Shown here: piece by piece, positions 33,875-42,029 of the stretch
How the letters are laid out: each line of letters begins with the position of its first letter
Numbering within the stretch: position 1 is the stretch's first letter
DNA from: Planctomycetota bacterium
GTDB taxonomy: Bacteria; Planctomycetota; UBA1135
Assembly: GCA_008501825.1 (NCBI GenBank)
Contig: QQUA01000019.1
Location: forward strand, 105,133 to 169,132
Direction: 5' to 3'
Length of the DNA: 64,000 bases
The notes under the pieces: model-generated
The model's database searches: none
What the model was told of the DNA's origin: nothing
Seen by the model: the letters and a program-made list of their open reading frames with translations, nothing else
Made by a program: the position numbers and the translations under genes

Positions 33875-36800
33875 ATGATTCGCGGTCTGGTCGATTTTAG
33901 TTTGGACAACCGTCCTCTGGTTTTGGTCCTCTGGCTTCTGGTCATCAGCACCGGGTTGTTTTCGCTGAAAGATTTGCCGGTGGATGCGGTGCCGGACATC
34001 ACCAACGTCCAGGTCCAGGTGCTGACCAATGCTCCGGGTTTAGCCCCGGAAGAAGTGGAACGGTTGATCAGCTTTCCGGTGGAAAATGCCATGAGCGGCT
34101 TGCCGCAACTGGATGAACTTCGTTCTATTTCCCGAGCCGGAGTCTCGGTGGTCACGGTTGCCTTCGAAGAAGGCACCGATTTGTTTTGGGCCAGACAATT
34201 GGTCGGGGAGCGCTTGGCCAGCGCTCGGGATCAAATCCCGGAAACCTACGGATCCCCTGAAATTGGGCCCCCTTCCACCGGATTGGGTGAAATTTATCAA
34301 TTTGAAGTTCGAGGCCGCGGTTACACACCGATGGAACTGCGCACCATCTTGGAGTGGAACGTCAACTTTCATTTGCGTTCCGTCCCCGGCATCGTCGAAG
34401 TGAATCCTGCCGGCGGCTTTTACAAGACCTATCAAATCAGCCTGGATCCGGCCAAGTTGGAAGCCTTCCAACTTTCCCTCGGGGAAGTCTTTGAGCGGGT
34501 GGAAAAGAGCAATCTCAACGTCGGAGGAGGCTATTTGGCTCGAAGCGGCGAACAGTTTTTGATCCGAGGCAAAGGGCAGGTGCAGTCGCTTCAAGATTTG
34601 GCCGAAATCGTGGTGCGTCGAGATGATTTCGGCACCCCCATTCGCGTGGGCGATTTGGGCAAGGTGGAATTGGCCCCCATGATTCGCAAGGGATCCGTCA
34701 CTCGAGACGGCCGGGGAGAGGCGGTGATCGGTATCGCCATGATGTTGATCGGAGCCAACTCCAGAACCGTAGCCAAAGCGGTCCATGAAAAAATCCAAGA
34801 GATCGACGCCTCCCTGCCTCCGGGAGTGACCATCGATACCTGGTACGACCGTACCGAATTGGTCGACCGAACCATCCGCACGGTAGCCACCAACTTATTG
34901 GAAGGCGGTTTGTTGGTGATTCTGGTGCTTCTGCTCCTTTTGGGAAATCTGCGCGGCGGATTCATGGTGGCTTCGGCCATTCCCCTTTCCATGTTGGCGG
35001 CCTTCACCGCCATGCGTTATGCCGGCATTTCGGGCAACTTGATGTCCCTTGGAGCTTTGGACTTCGGCTTGATCGTGGACGGCTCGGTGGTCATGGTGGA
35101 AAACATCGTCCGTCAAATCCGCCTGCGGCGGGATGATTCAAAAACTTCCCACAAAGAGAAAGTTCGCCAAGCTTGTCACGAAGTCGCTCGCCCGGTGGTT
35201 TTCGCCGTCGGCATCATCATGGTGGTTTATTTGCCGATCCTGGCCTTGCGCGGCATTGAGGGACGCATGTTCCGGCCGATGGCTTTTACGGTGGTTTTCG
35301 CCTTGGGTGCCTCCTTGCTGTGCGCATTGACCTTGATGCCGGTGTTGGCCTCCTTCCTGCTGAAGAAGCCGCAAGAAAAGGACACCCCGCTCTACCGGCT
35401 GGCCAAAGCGGTCTATCGCCCCAGCTTGCGTTTCTGCTTGGCTCATCCCTGGTGGATCGGTTCGGCGGCAATCGGAATCTTTGCTTCCAGCTTGCTGACC
35501 ATTCCCCTATTGGGTGCGGAATTCATCCCCACCCTAGACGAAGGGGCGATTGCCTTGCAAGTGGAACGATTGCCCAGCGTTTCTTTGCAAAAATCGAACG
35601 AGATCAGCACCTTAGTGGAGCGGACTTTACGCAGCTTCCCGGAAGTGCGCACGGTGGTTTCTCGAACCGGCAGCCCAGAAATCGCCACCGATCCGATGGG
35701 TTTGGAAACCAGCGACGTTTACGTCATGTTGCATCCACCTCAGGGATGGGACTATGACAGCAAGGAAGACCTGGTTGCCGCCATGGAAGAAAGGATTTCC
35801 ACTCAGGTGCCGGGAGTCTTTACCGGATTCACCCAACCCATCGAGTTGCGCATGTCGGAGTTGATCAGCGGAGTGCGCTCCGACGTCGGAATCAAAATTT
35901 TTGCTCCGAACGGTGACTTACAGCAAATGAAGCAAGTGGCCGATGAGGTGGCCAGAGTCATCGCTGAAGTACCTGGAATGGTGGACGTGAAAGCGGAACA
36001 AATCCTCGGTCTTCCAAACCTAAACATCGAGCCTCGGCGGGCGGATTTAGCCAGACTGGGCATGTCGGTGGACGAAGTCATGGACGTGGTGCAATGCCTC
36101 GCCGGTCGTCCCCTCGGTTCGGTTTTCGAAGGAGAGAGAAGATTTCCCTTACAAGCCCGGTTCCAGGAAATAAGCCGGGACGACCTTCAGGAGATTCGGA
36201 ATTTGAGAATTGCCTTGCCGGCCGATTCGAATGGCGAGCGCGGTTTCGTTCCTCTTTCTCAAGTCGCGGACGTGGAATTGTTGGAAGGCCCGGCTCAAAT
36301 CAGTCGGGAAAAGGTCAGTCGCCGAATTTCAGTGGAAGCCAACGTGCGCCAGCGAGATTTGGCCTCGGCCGTTGCAGAAGCCCGCAAAAGAGTGGAAGCG
36401 GAAGTAAACCTGCCTCCTGGCTGGACGGTGGAATGGGGCGGTCAATTTAAAAACCTGGCCAGTGCCGCTCAGCGTCTCAGCTATCTGGTGCCTCTGGCTC
36501 TGCTGTTGATTTTCATCTTTCTATACAGCGCGTTCAGCTCTTCGTCGCTTGCCTTCCTGATTCTGCTGAACGTTCCGCTGGCGGTCACGGGTGGGGTCTT
36601 CGCTTTGCTCGCCAGAGGCTTTCCTTTTTCCATTTCGGCAGCCGTGGGCTTCATTGCTTTGTTCGGAATCGCCACCATGAATGGAGTCGTTTTGGTCTCC
36701 ATGATTCAGCAGCGGCGGCGTGAGGGCATGAATGCCAGGCAAGCGGCCGAAAACGCTGCAAACACCCGATTGCGGGCGGTGATGATGACCGCCTTTACCG

Positions 36801-36988
36801 CAACCATCGGCTTCGTACCCATGGCCCTGGCCACCAGCGCCGGAGCCGAGGTCCAACGGCCCTTGGCCACCGTAGTGATCGGAGGGCTTCTGACCTGCAC
36901 CGTGCTCACGCTGCTGGTATTGCCGTCGCTTTATGCCCGCCTTTGGCGGGGCGAGAAATCCATGGTCGCTGAAGAAGTCAAACCTTAA
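33875..36988 (+). CDS. czcA: CzcA/CusA-type heavy-metal RND efflux pump
   Basis: A 1037-residue inner-membrane proton/metal antiporter with twelve helices and two large periplasmic loops. LKDLPVDAVPDITNVQVQV, PVENAMSGLP and LDFGLIVDGSVVMVENIVRQ are HME-RND hallmarks; the last holds the Asp and Glu residues of the proton relay. GMNARQAAENAANTRLRAVMMTAFTATIGFVPMAL matches the C-terminal half. The family exports Co, Zn, Cd, Cu or Ag. Which metal is carried here is not decidable by eye. No regulator gene lies adjacent. Confidence 0.95.
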   Translation: MIRGLVDFSLDNRPLVLVLWLLVISTGLFSLKDLPVDAVPDITNVQVQVLTNAPGLAPEEVERLISFPVENAMSGLPQLDELRSISRAGVSVVTVAFEEGTDLFWARQLVGERLASARDQIPETYGSPEIGPPSTGLGEIYQFEVRGRGYTPMELRTILEWNVNFHLRSVPGIVEVNPAGGFYKTYQISLDPAKLEAFQLSLGEVFERVEKSNLNVGGGYLARSGEQFLIRGKGQVQSLQDLAEIVVRRDDFGTPIRVGDLGKVELAPMIRKGSVTRDGRGEAVIGIAMMLIGANSRTVAKAVHEKIQEIDASLPPGVTIDTWYDRTELVDRTIRTVATNLLEGGLLVILVLLLLLGNLRGGFMVASAIPLSMLAAFTAMRYAGISGNLMSLGALDFGLIVDGSVVMVENIVRQIRLRRDDSKTSHKEKVRQACHEVARPVVFAVGIIMVVYLPILALRGIEGRMFRPMAFTVVFALGASLLCALTLMPVLASFLLKKPQEKDTPLYRLAKAVYRPSLRFCLAHPWWIGSAAIGIFASSLLTIPLLGAEFIPTLDEGAIALQVERLPSVSLQKSNEISTLVERTLRSFPEVRTVVSRTGSPEIATDPMGLETSDVYVMLHPPQGWDYDSKEDLVAAMEERISTQVPGVFTGFTQPIELRMSELISGVRSDVGIKIFAPNGDLQQMKQVADEVARVIAEVPGMVDVKAEQILGLPNLNIEPRRADLARLGMSVDEVMDVVQCLAGRPLGSVFEGERRFPLQARFQEISRDDLQEIRNLRIALPADSNGERGFVPLSQVADVELLEGPAQISREKVSRRISVEANVRQRDLASAVAEARKRVEAEVNLPPGWTVEWGGQFKNLASAAQRLSYLVPLALLLIFIFLYSAFSSSSLAFLILLNVPLAVTGGVFALLARGFPFSISAAVGFIALFGIATMNGVVLVSMIQQRRREGMNARQAAENAANTRLRAVMMTAFTATIGFVPMALATSAGAEVQRPLATVVIGGLLTCTVLTLLVLPSLYARLWRGEKSMVAEEVKP

Positions 36989-37002
36989 GCTGCCTGACCA
37001 AT

Positions 37003-37032
37003 GCCGGAGGCTCGGTTTCCCAAGCCTCCGGC
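37003..37032 (+). terminator. Terminator between czcA and the convergent DUF3060-like gene
   Basis: A 10-bp perfect stem GCCGGAGGCT/AGCCTCCGGC (37003-37012 with 37023-37032) with a ten-base loop, lying in the 57-base gap between two converging genes. The T tract is short, so it may serve in either direction. Confidence 0.65.
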
Positions 37033-37045
37033 AAATCTATTTCGA

Positions 37046-37654
37046 TCAGCAGGAAGTATCCTGCTTTTCGCTGCTCATGGTGTTATCTTGACCGGAAACT
37101 TTGGCGCTGTCGCCATCCATCCGACCCCAAGAATTATGATCGCCATTTACAATCAAATCACTGGACCCATGCTTGCCCATGTTTCCTTTGCAATGATTTC
37201 CGTTTTGCTTAATTGTATTGTCGGATCCCATATTCGTACCATTTACATGAGCATGATCCCCGTCTATGGTAATGTCGCCGCCCTTACCCCTAATGTTCAC
37301 CGTATAATTGTCTCCGTCAATCTTGGCTTTCGTATTCAGACCATTGATGTTGACTTTGTCCTTACAGTTATCCAAGCCAGAAACGCTAAAGTCAGCACCA
37401 CCTCTTGAAGGTTCCGTAATCGTGTACTTCACCCACTCCCCATTTACTTTTGTGCGGTAGGTAGTCACTTTTACATTTACGGAACCTTCAACCTTAACAG
37501 TGGTTCCATCTTCCGCGGTGTAAGTCTCGCCAGGCTTTACCGTGTGCTTGGAGACCTTTCGATCTCCAGGCGGCACGGGCGGCGAATCGCCGCTAGTTGA
37601 GCTAGGCATCGTAGATGACATCATCAATGCCACCAAAAGGAAAGTTGTCTTCAT
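37046..37654 (-). CDS. Secreted DUF3060-like beta-solenoid repeat protein
   Basis: About 202 residues from the ATG at 37654, the start of a signal peptide (MKTTFLLVALMMSSTMPSS). The C-terminal half is a run of short G-D/N-x repeats (VNINGLNTKAKIDGDNYTV, ITIDGDHAHVNG, TIKQNGNHCKGN, LIVNGDHNSWGRMDG, AKVSGQDNTM) spaced about 10-20 residues, as in DUF3060 and similar narrow beta-solenoids. Two of its Cys could form a disulfide, and the last residue is also Cys. Base composition is lower in GC than its neighbours. Function unknown; a cell-surface or ice/polymer-binding role would be guesswork. Confidence 0.65.
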   Translation of the reverse strand: MKTTFLLVALMMSSTMPSSTSGDSPPVPPGDRKVSKHTVKPGETYTAEDGTTVKVEGSVNVKVTTYRTKVNGEWVKYTITEPSRGGADFSVSGLDNCKDKVNINGLNTKAKIDGDNYTVNIRGKGGDITIDGDHAHVNGTNMGSDNTIKQNGNHCKGNMGKHGSSDLIVNGDHNSWGRMDGDSAKVSGQDNTMSSEKQDTSC

Positions 37655-37878
37655 CTTTTCTTTCTCCAAGAAAACTCGGCCGGGCTCAAGGCCTAAGGCC
37701 GAAAGAATTGAAAAGCGACATTTGAGAATGCATGTCACCCAAAGAGTGATTTCCTAGTTGGAAAACCCTCTCGTTGACCGAAATCGGCCTTCACTTTCCG
37801 GAAAGTCCGGACATCACTCCTTAAGGATTCAGCTCGTTCCACGCTCTTCGAGCGGCTTCGGAGTTAACAAGGGAAAGA

Positions 37879-38568
37879 TCAAAACCAAATCCACTCCACC
37901 AATTCTTCGTCCATCAAGATTTCCAAAAATCTGGTGTTGCGCTCCCGAATGAGCTTATGCCTTTCTGATTCCAATTTTCTGAGTTCTGCTGGATCTTGTT
38001 GATCCATCTTGTAGAACTGAATCCGTTTGAATCGATTTTTGTTCAATCGATCTCGAAATCCAGGCATAAAATCGGCCAGTTCCCTAATTTGCCAATCCTC
38101 CAAATTCACGCCTAGGCTGACAAATGCCCCTTGGATAAAACTCCTCTGCCGCTCATCCAATTGCTCGAATAATGGAGTCTTTTGAAATTCATTCCAGTAC
38201 CCTTTACCCAATAATGATCGCAAGTAAACATTTTCCTCTTCCACCGCAGAAAGAATGTCATCCAACCTCTCCGCCTCCAACTCGTATGCAAAGGTCACTT
38301 GCATTTGATCGAAGTGTCTTTTCTCGAGCGATTCGACCTCCCGCTCCAGATCACGGACATAAGAGAGTTGAGAAGAGAGTTTATTCCTCCGATCAACATC
38401 CTTTGAATCTCCTCCCGTCAGATCCTTAGCGCTAGCGGCCTCTTCAACCTCTTGCGTTCCCGAAGGGGATTCCGCCCGAGAGTGAGGCTCATTTTCCCCG
38501 AAAAACACCCAAGCCCCCAAGCTTCCGGCCAAGAAGCCAAAGATGAAGAGCAGGAAGGAAAATCTCAT
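37879..38568 (-). CDS. Membrane-anchored coiled-coil protein, paralogue A of a tandem pair
   Basis: A 229-residue protein of no recognised family. One N-terminal membrane helix (FSFLLFIFGFLAGSLGAWVFF) is followed by an acidic linker, a coiled coil (SYVRDLEREVESLEKRHFDQMQ) and a helical C-terminal domain (LFEQLDERQRSFIQGAF ... WQIRELADFMPGFRDRLN ... RNTRFLEILMDEELVEWI). The C-terminal domain aligns with that of the upstream gene (YGELEESQRDFMKRIF ... WQVQALLEYLPDYQRRF ... RNKLLAILLHEELVDRL). Eight bases separate the two genes. A periplasmic helical domain of LTxxQ/CpxP-like character is possible but not shown. Confidence 0.7.
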   Translation of the reverse strand: MRFSFLLFIFGFLAGSLGAWVFFGENEPHSRAESPSGTQEVEEAASAKDLTGGDSKDVDRRNKLSSQLSYVRDLEREVESLEKRHFDQMQVTFAYELEAERLDDILSAVEEENVYLRSLLGKGYWNEFQKTPLFEQLDERQRSFIQGAFVSLGVNLEDWQIRELADFMPGFRDRLNKNRFKRIQFYKMDQQDPAELRKLESERHKLIRERNTRFLEILMDEELVEWIWF

Positions 38569-38576
38569 GACTTCAC

Positions 38577-39320
38577 TTAGAGCCGGTCCACTAGTTCTTC
38601 GTGTAACAAGATGGCCAAAAGTTTGTTGCGTTTCTCTTCGCGAAGTCGTTCTCCTTCAGCTTCTACCGCCTTCAACTCGGCAACGGGAGGCCAAATCTGG
38701 CCGACTCTTTCTCGGACCTCCGAGTGACGGTCCCTCCATGCCTCGAATCGCCTTTGGTAGTCAGGCAAATATTCCAGTAGGGCTTGCACTTGCCAGATTT
38801 GCAAGGGTGCCTGCAAGTTTTCGAATATCCTTTTCATGAAGTCGCGCTGCGATTCTTCCAACTCCCCATAGATTGAGCTTTTTTGAAACAAGACCCAGGG
38901 GTGATCGGCAAGCTGAGCCTGCAATCGGATCTGCTCGTCTCTTCGTTCAGCGGTTTTTAGCTCGATTTCCCGGATTTCCGCTTTCTCCTCGGCGAGACAC
39001 TCCAGTTCCTGTTCCATTTTTTGATGAAGCTCTCGGAGTCCTGCTTCCAATTCGCTGACGTATTCCGGGTCGTGGCGCCGTTCCAGATCTCCGCCAACGG
39101 CTTTCCATCCCTCCCGAACTTCGGATTCTTCGAAATGCAATTTCCTATTGACTTGCCCCTCGGTCCGACTCCCTTCGACTTCGGCCTCAGAGTCAAGATT
39201 TTCCAGATCCTTTGAGGTCGAAGACAAAGGGTTCCCTTCGGCACCTCCAATTCCGGCAGCATGGAAGGCGAGAACTCCCAAGAAAACTCCGATGAAAAAC
39301 GCGAAAAACTTAATCTGCAT
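38577..39320 (-). CDS. Membrane-anchored coiled-coil protein, paralogue B of a tandem pair
   Basis: A 247-residue protein, first gene of the pair. It has an N-terminal membrane helix (FFAFFIGVFLGVLAFHAAGI), a charged linker, a Glu-rich coiled coil (LEAGLRELHQKMEQELECLAEEKAEI) and the shared helical domain ending KRNKLLAILLHEELVDRL. The resemblance to paralogue A is strongest in the last 110 residues; the linkers differ, so the duplication is old. The ATG at 39320 is followed by typical signal-anchor residues. Family and function unknown. Confidence 0.7.
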   Translation of the reverse strand: MQIKFFAFFIGVFLGVLAFHAAGIGGAEGNPLSSTSKDLENLDSEAEVEGSRTEGQVNRKLHFEESEVREGWKAVGGDLERRHDPEYVSELEAGLRELHQKMEQELECLAEEKAEIREIELKTAERRDEQIRLQAQLADHPWVLFQKSSIYGELEESQRDFMKRIFENLQAPLQIWQVQALLEYLPDYQRRFEAWRDRHSEVRERVGQIWPPVAELKAVEAEGERLREEKRNKLLAILLHEELVDRL

Positions 39321-39464
39321 GCCCCCCTCCCTGAAAGAGGCTTTCCCCTGCTTCCGTTTTAATCATCCAGAGAGGTCGGTAATCAAAAAAATAGCGTTTT
39401 TCTTGCGGGCGAACGCCCAACGGGAGATGGGTCCCGCCGCTTCCCAAATTGCAACTTCCCAGCT

Positions 39465-40781
39465 TCACGATTCCAACTCGGTCGACTCTCCATCCCCGGG
39501 GACCTTTGAGCGATCAGCATAAAGCCGCCACCACAAGAGGAATCCAACGCCCAAAGTCAACAAGGCGAGCAAGGCCGAGAGCGGTCGTTCCAAGATCGAG
39601 GAAACGGCTGCGTATAGGGTAAAGGCCAAAAACAAGAGAGGTGCCAGCGGCCAGCCGAACACCGGAACCGCTTCCGCTCCGCGACGTCGGCGAATCAGGA
39701 TCAAGCCGAAGACCGTCGCCGCTGAAGACAAACTCAAGGTAAATCCGACGTAACTCAGGAGCTGCAAGAAAGTGGAGCTCCACAACATCACCAGAGCCAA
39801 TCCGGATTGCAAAAGAATGGCCCGGCGAGGAGGGCCTTCCGAGGCCAAGAAACCGCGCCAAAGCCAGCCGTCCCGAGCCATTTGGGCGTAAATCCTCGGG
39901 CCGATCATGGTCATCGCCGAAGCGGAAGTGTAGAGAGCCAAAGCGATCAGCAGGCTGATCAAAACCTCTGCCGCCGGAATGTCCAGAGAAGCAGCCGCAA
40001 TGCGGCCGACGTCCGCCTGACCGCTCAACTCCTTTGCCGGCGCTAATGCCAAAAACAAACCGTTCAAGGTCAAGTAAAGCAACACCACCAGCGCGGTACC
40101 GGCCAACAAAGCCCACGGCAAGTTCTTCTTCGGGTTTCGCACTTCGCCGCCGATATAAGTGGCCGCGTTATAGCCTGCATAACTGAACGAGACCAAGATC
40201 AAGCCGCCGCCGAAAGCCGCAAGTCCTCCACCCTGATCCAACTCTTGCTGCAAGCTCGCCCAGCGCGGGCCGCCGAAGAAAAAGGCGCAGGCGACAAAAC
40301 CGAGAATCAAAGCGATCTTGAACAGAACGGCAAAGGTTTGAAATCGAGCCCCTTCGCGAACGCTGAGCCAATGTTGCAAACTCACCAGGATTATTAGCGC
40401 AGTTCCCAATCCTTTCGGCCCGAGGGCGGGGAACCAGCTTTGCAAGTACTCGCCGAAACCATGAGCGTTCAAGGCCACCGGGGCGGCAAAACCCACGACC
40501 AAAGACACCCATCCCGCCAACCATCCGGCTGCAGGATGCAAGGTACGACTTAAAAACAAATATTCGCCACCCGATTCCGGCAGCAGGCGAGCCAAGGAGC
40601 CGTAGCAAAGGGCTCCCAGTCCGGCGAGCAAGCCTCCCAATGCCCAAACCGCCAAAACCCAAACCGGGTTTCCCAGGCTGGCCAGCAAAAACCCGCTGGT
40701 AGTAAATACCCCGGTACCCACCATATTGGCCACCACCAAGGCGGTGGCACTAGTGAAGCCGAGGGTTCTACGGGTGCTCAC
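39465..40781 (-). CDS. APC-superfamily amino acid permease
   Basis: A 438-residue transporter with about twelve helices. TSATALVVANMVGTGVFTTSGFLLASLG is the APC signature of the first unwound helix, and FGGGLILVSFSYAGYNAATYIGGEVRNPKKNLPWA is the conserved helix 6 region with the family's E-x-x-N-P motif. It most resembles the LAT/cationic amino acid transporter branch. The substrate is not determinable. The start at 40781 lies six bases after the methyltransferase stop, so the two are probably cotranscribed. Confidence 0.9.
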   Translation of the reverse strand: MSTRRTLGFTSATALVVANMVGTGVFTTSGFLLASLGNPVWVLAVWALGGLLAGLGALCYGSLARLLPESGGEYLFLSRTLHPAAGWLAGWVSLVVGFAAPVALNAHGFGEYLQSWFPALGPKGLGTALIILVSLQHWLSVREGARFQTFAVLFKIALILGFVACAFFFGGPRWASLQQELDQGGGLAAFGGGLILVSFSYAGYNAATYIGGEVRNPKKNLPWALLAGTALVVLLYLTLNGLFLALAPAKELSGQADVGRIAAASLDIPAAEVLISLLIALALYTSASAMTMIGPRIYAQMARDGWLWRGFLASEGPPRRAILLQSGLALVMLWSSTFLQLLSYVGFTLSLSSAATVFGLILIRRRRGAEAVPVFGWPLAPLLFLAFTLYAAVSSILERPLSALLALLTLGVGFLLWWRLYADRSKVPGDGESTELES

Positions 40782-40787
40782 TCGAAA

Positions 40788-41492
40788 TCAGGGGCGCCGA
40801 AAACGCAGGAAGTAGCTGGTTTCCAAAAAGCCGCCTTCTTCTTCGGCGAACTCAAAGCCCTGAGATTCGATCTCGGCTTGAAACACTTCCTTGCCGGCCC
40901 GGACGTGATTCATGATCCACGGTGAACTCACCCCTTCGATGCGATGGAAGTCCACCAGCACCAAACTGCCGCCGGGCCGCAAAGCCCGGTAAAGGGAGGC
41001 CACGGTTTCCTCGGGATATTCGAAGTGATGATAAACGTCGCACAAGAAAGCCACGTCGATGCTTTCCGGCGGTAGGCCGCAGCTTCGATCTTGGGCCCGC
41101 ACCGTCTTGACGTTGGCGTATCCCCCAGACTCGGCCAGAGATTGCAAACGCTTCAAGAAGGCCGGCGAGATCTCCACCGCATCTACCCGCCCCTGAGGCC
41201 CGACTTGATCGGCCATGGCAAAAGTGAAGGCCCCGGTTCCGGCGCCGATGTCTGCGACCGCCATGCCGGCTTGCAATCCGACCCGTTTCAAGATCTCGTC
41301 CCGTTGGTGGAAGACTTCCCGCTTCGGACTTTCAAACCGATCGACGAATTCCTCGACCTTCATATCCGGGTCGGTGAAGGCGTCGTTGATCCCTTCCGGC
41401 ACCTGGGTTTCGGCGGTGGAATCGTAGGGAGATTGCTGGCAGGAGGCTCCCGCGATCAGCAAACCCAGGCACAGGAGGCGGAGGCTTTGCAT
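40788..41492 (-). CDS. Exported (lipoprotein-type) class I SAM-dependent methyltransferase
   Basis: A 234-residue protein. The ATG at 41492 begins a lipoprotein signal with lipobox LIAGASC; the longer frame to 41546 lacks merit. After a linker comes a standard Rossmann methyltransferase: motif I VADIGAGTGAFTFAMA, VEISPAFL (acidic residue for SAM ribose), FLCDVYHHFEYPEE and LRPGGSLVLVDFHR. Export of a SAM-dependent enzyme is unexpected since SAM is cytoplasmic, yet such signal-bearing methyltransferases recur in Gram-negative genomes. The methyl acceptor is unknown. Upstream of, and close to, the amino-acid permease. Confidence 0.82.
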   Translation of the reverse strand: MQSLRLLCLGLLIAGASCQQSPYDSTAETQVPEGINDAFTDPDMKVEEFVDRFESPKREVFHQRDEILKRVGLQAGMAVADIGAGTGAFTFAMADQVGPQGRVDAVEISPAFLKRLQSLAESGGYANVKTVRAQDRSCGLPPESIDVAFLCDVYHHFEYPEETVASLYRALRPGGSLVLVDFHRIEGVSSPWIMNHVRAGKEVFQAEIESQGFEFAEEEGGFLETSYFLRFRRP

Positions 41493-41585
41493 TCCGCTCA
41501 GAATACCCACTTTGCGAAGCCGGCTTGAAGATCCGGGCGCCGGCAACCGATAAAGGTTAGATCCGGATCACGGTTCGATTCTGTC

Positions 41586-41852
41586 ATGAAACGCCAACAC
41601 CGCGCCCAATTCGTTCCCGGTCTGGCCACCGGCTTGGCCGCCGGCTTCCTCGGGGCTTTGCTGCTGGCGGCGGCGCCGGCAGCCCAAATTCCCGGCGGGC
41701 AAGACCCCAAAAGCAAGATGCTCAACCAAAACCCAACCGCCCAGCGATTGACCATGGTGAAGCATCTGGATGCCATCGACAAGCGCCTGGCCAAGCTTGA
41801 AGCCATCCAAACCAAGATGGAGCAGCACCTGGCCAAAATGGCTTCGCGCTAG
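41586..41852 (+). CDS. Small membrane-anchored coiled-coil protein
   Basis: An 88-residue protein with a basic N-terminus, one hydrophobic segment (GLATGLAAGFLGALLLAAAPAA) and a short amphipathic coiled coil (MVKHLDAIDKRLAKLEAIQTKMEQHLAKM). The heptad pattern suggests oligomerisation. It is divergent from the methyltransferase, sharing a 93-base intergenic region. No family recognised. The gene is supported by composition, the signal and the clean ATG at 41586. The following 177 bases (41853-42029) hold nothing I can identify. Confidence 0.6.
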   Translation: MKRQHRAQFVPGLATGLAAGFLGALLLAAAPAAQIPGGQDPKSKMLNQNPTAQRLTMVKHLDAIDKRLAKLEAIQTKMEQHLAKMASR

Positions 41853-42029
41853 CAGCCCGCTGAAACCGAGCGTTGCCGGTGGTGCAGCGCAAATCGGGTG
41901 TGGCAAAGGAGATGGCCGCATGCTGAGGACTTGTGCCGGCGGTTCTAAACGGAGGGAGGCCGGCTGAGTCTCGACTTCCGAATGCCGTTGATCGGATACG
42001 TCGAGCTGAGTTTGAAGTACTACGCCTCA

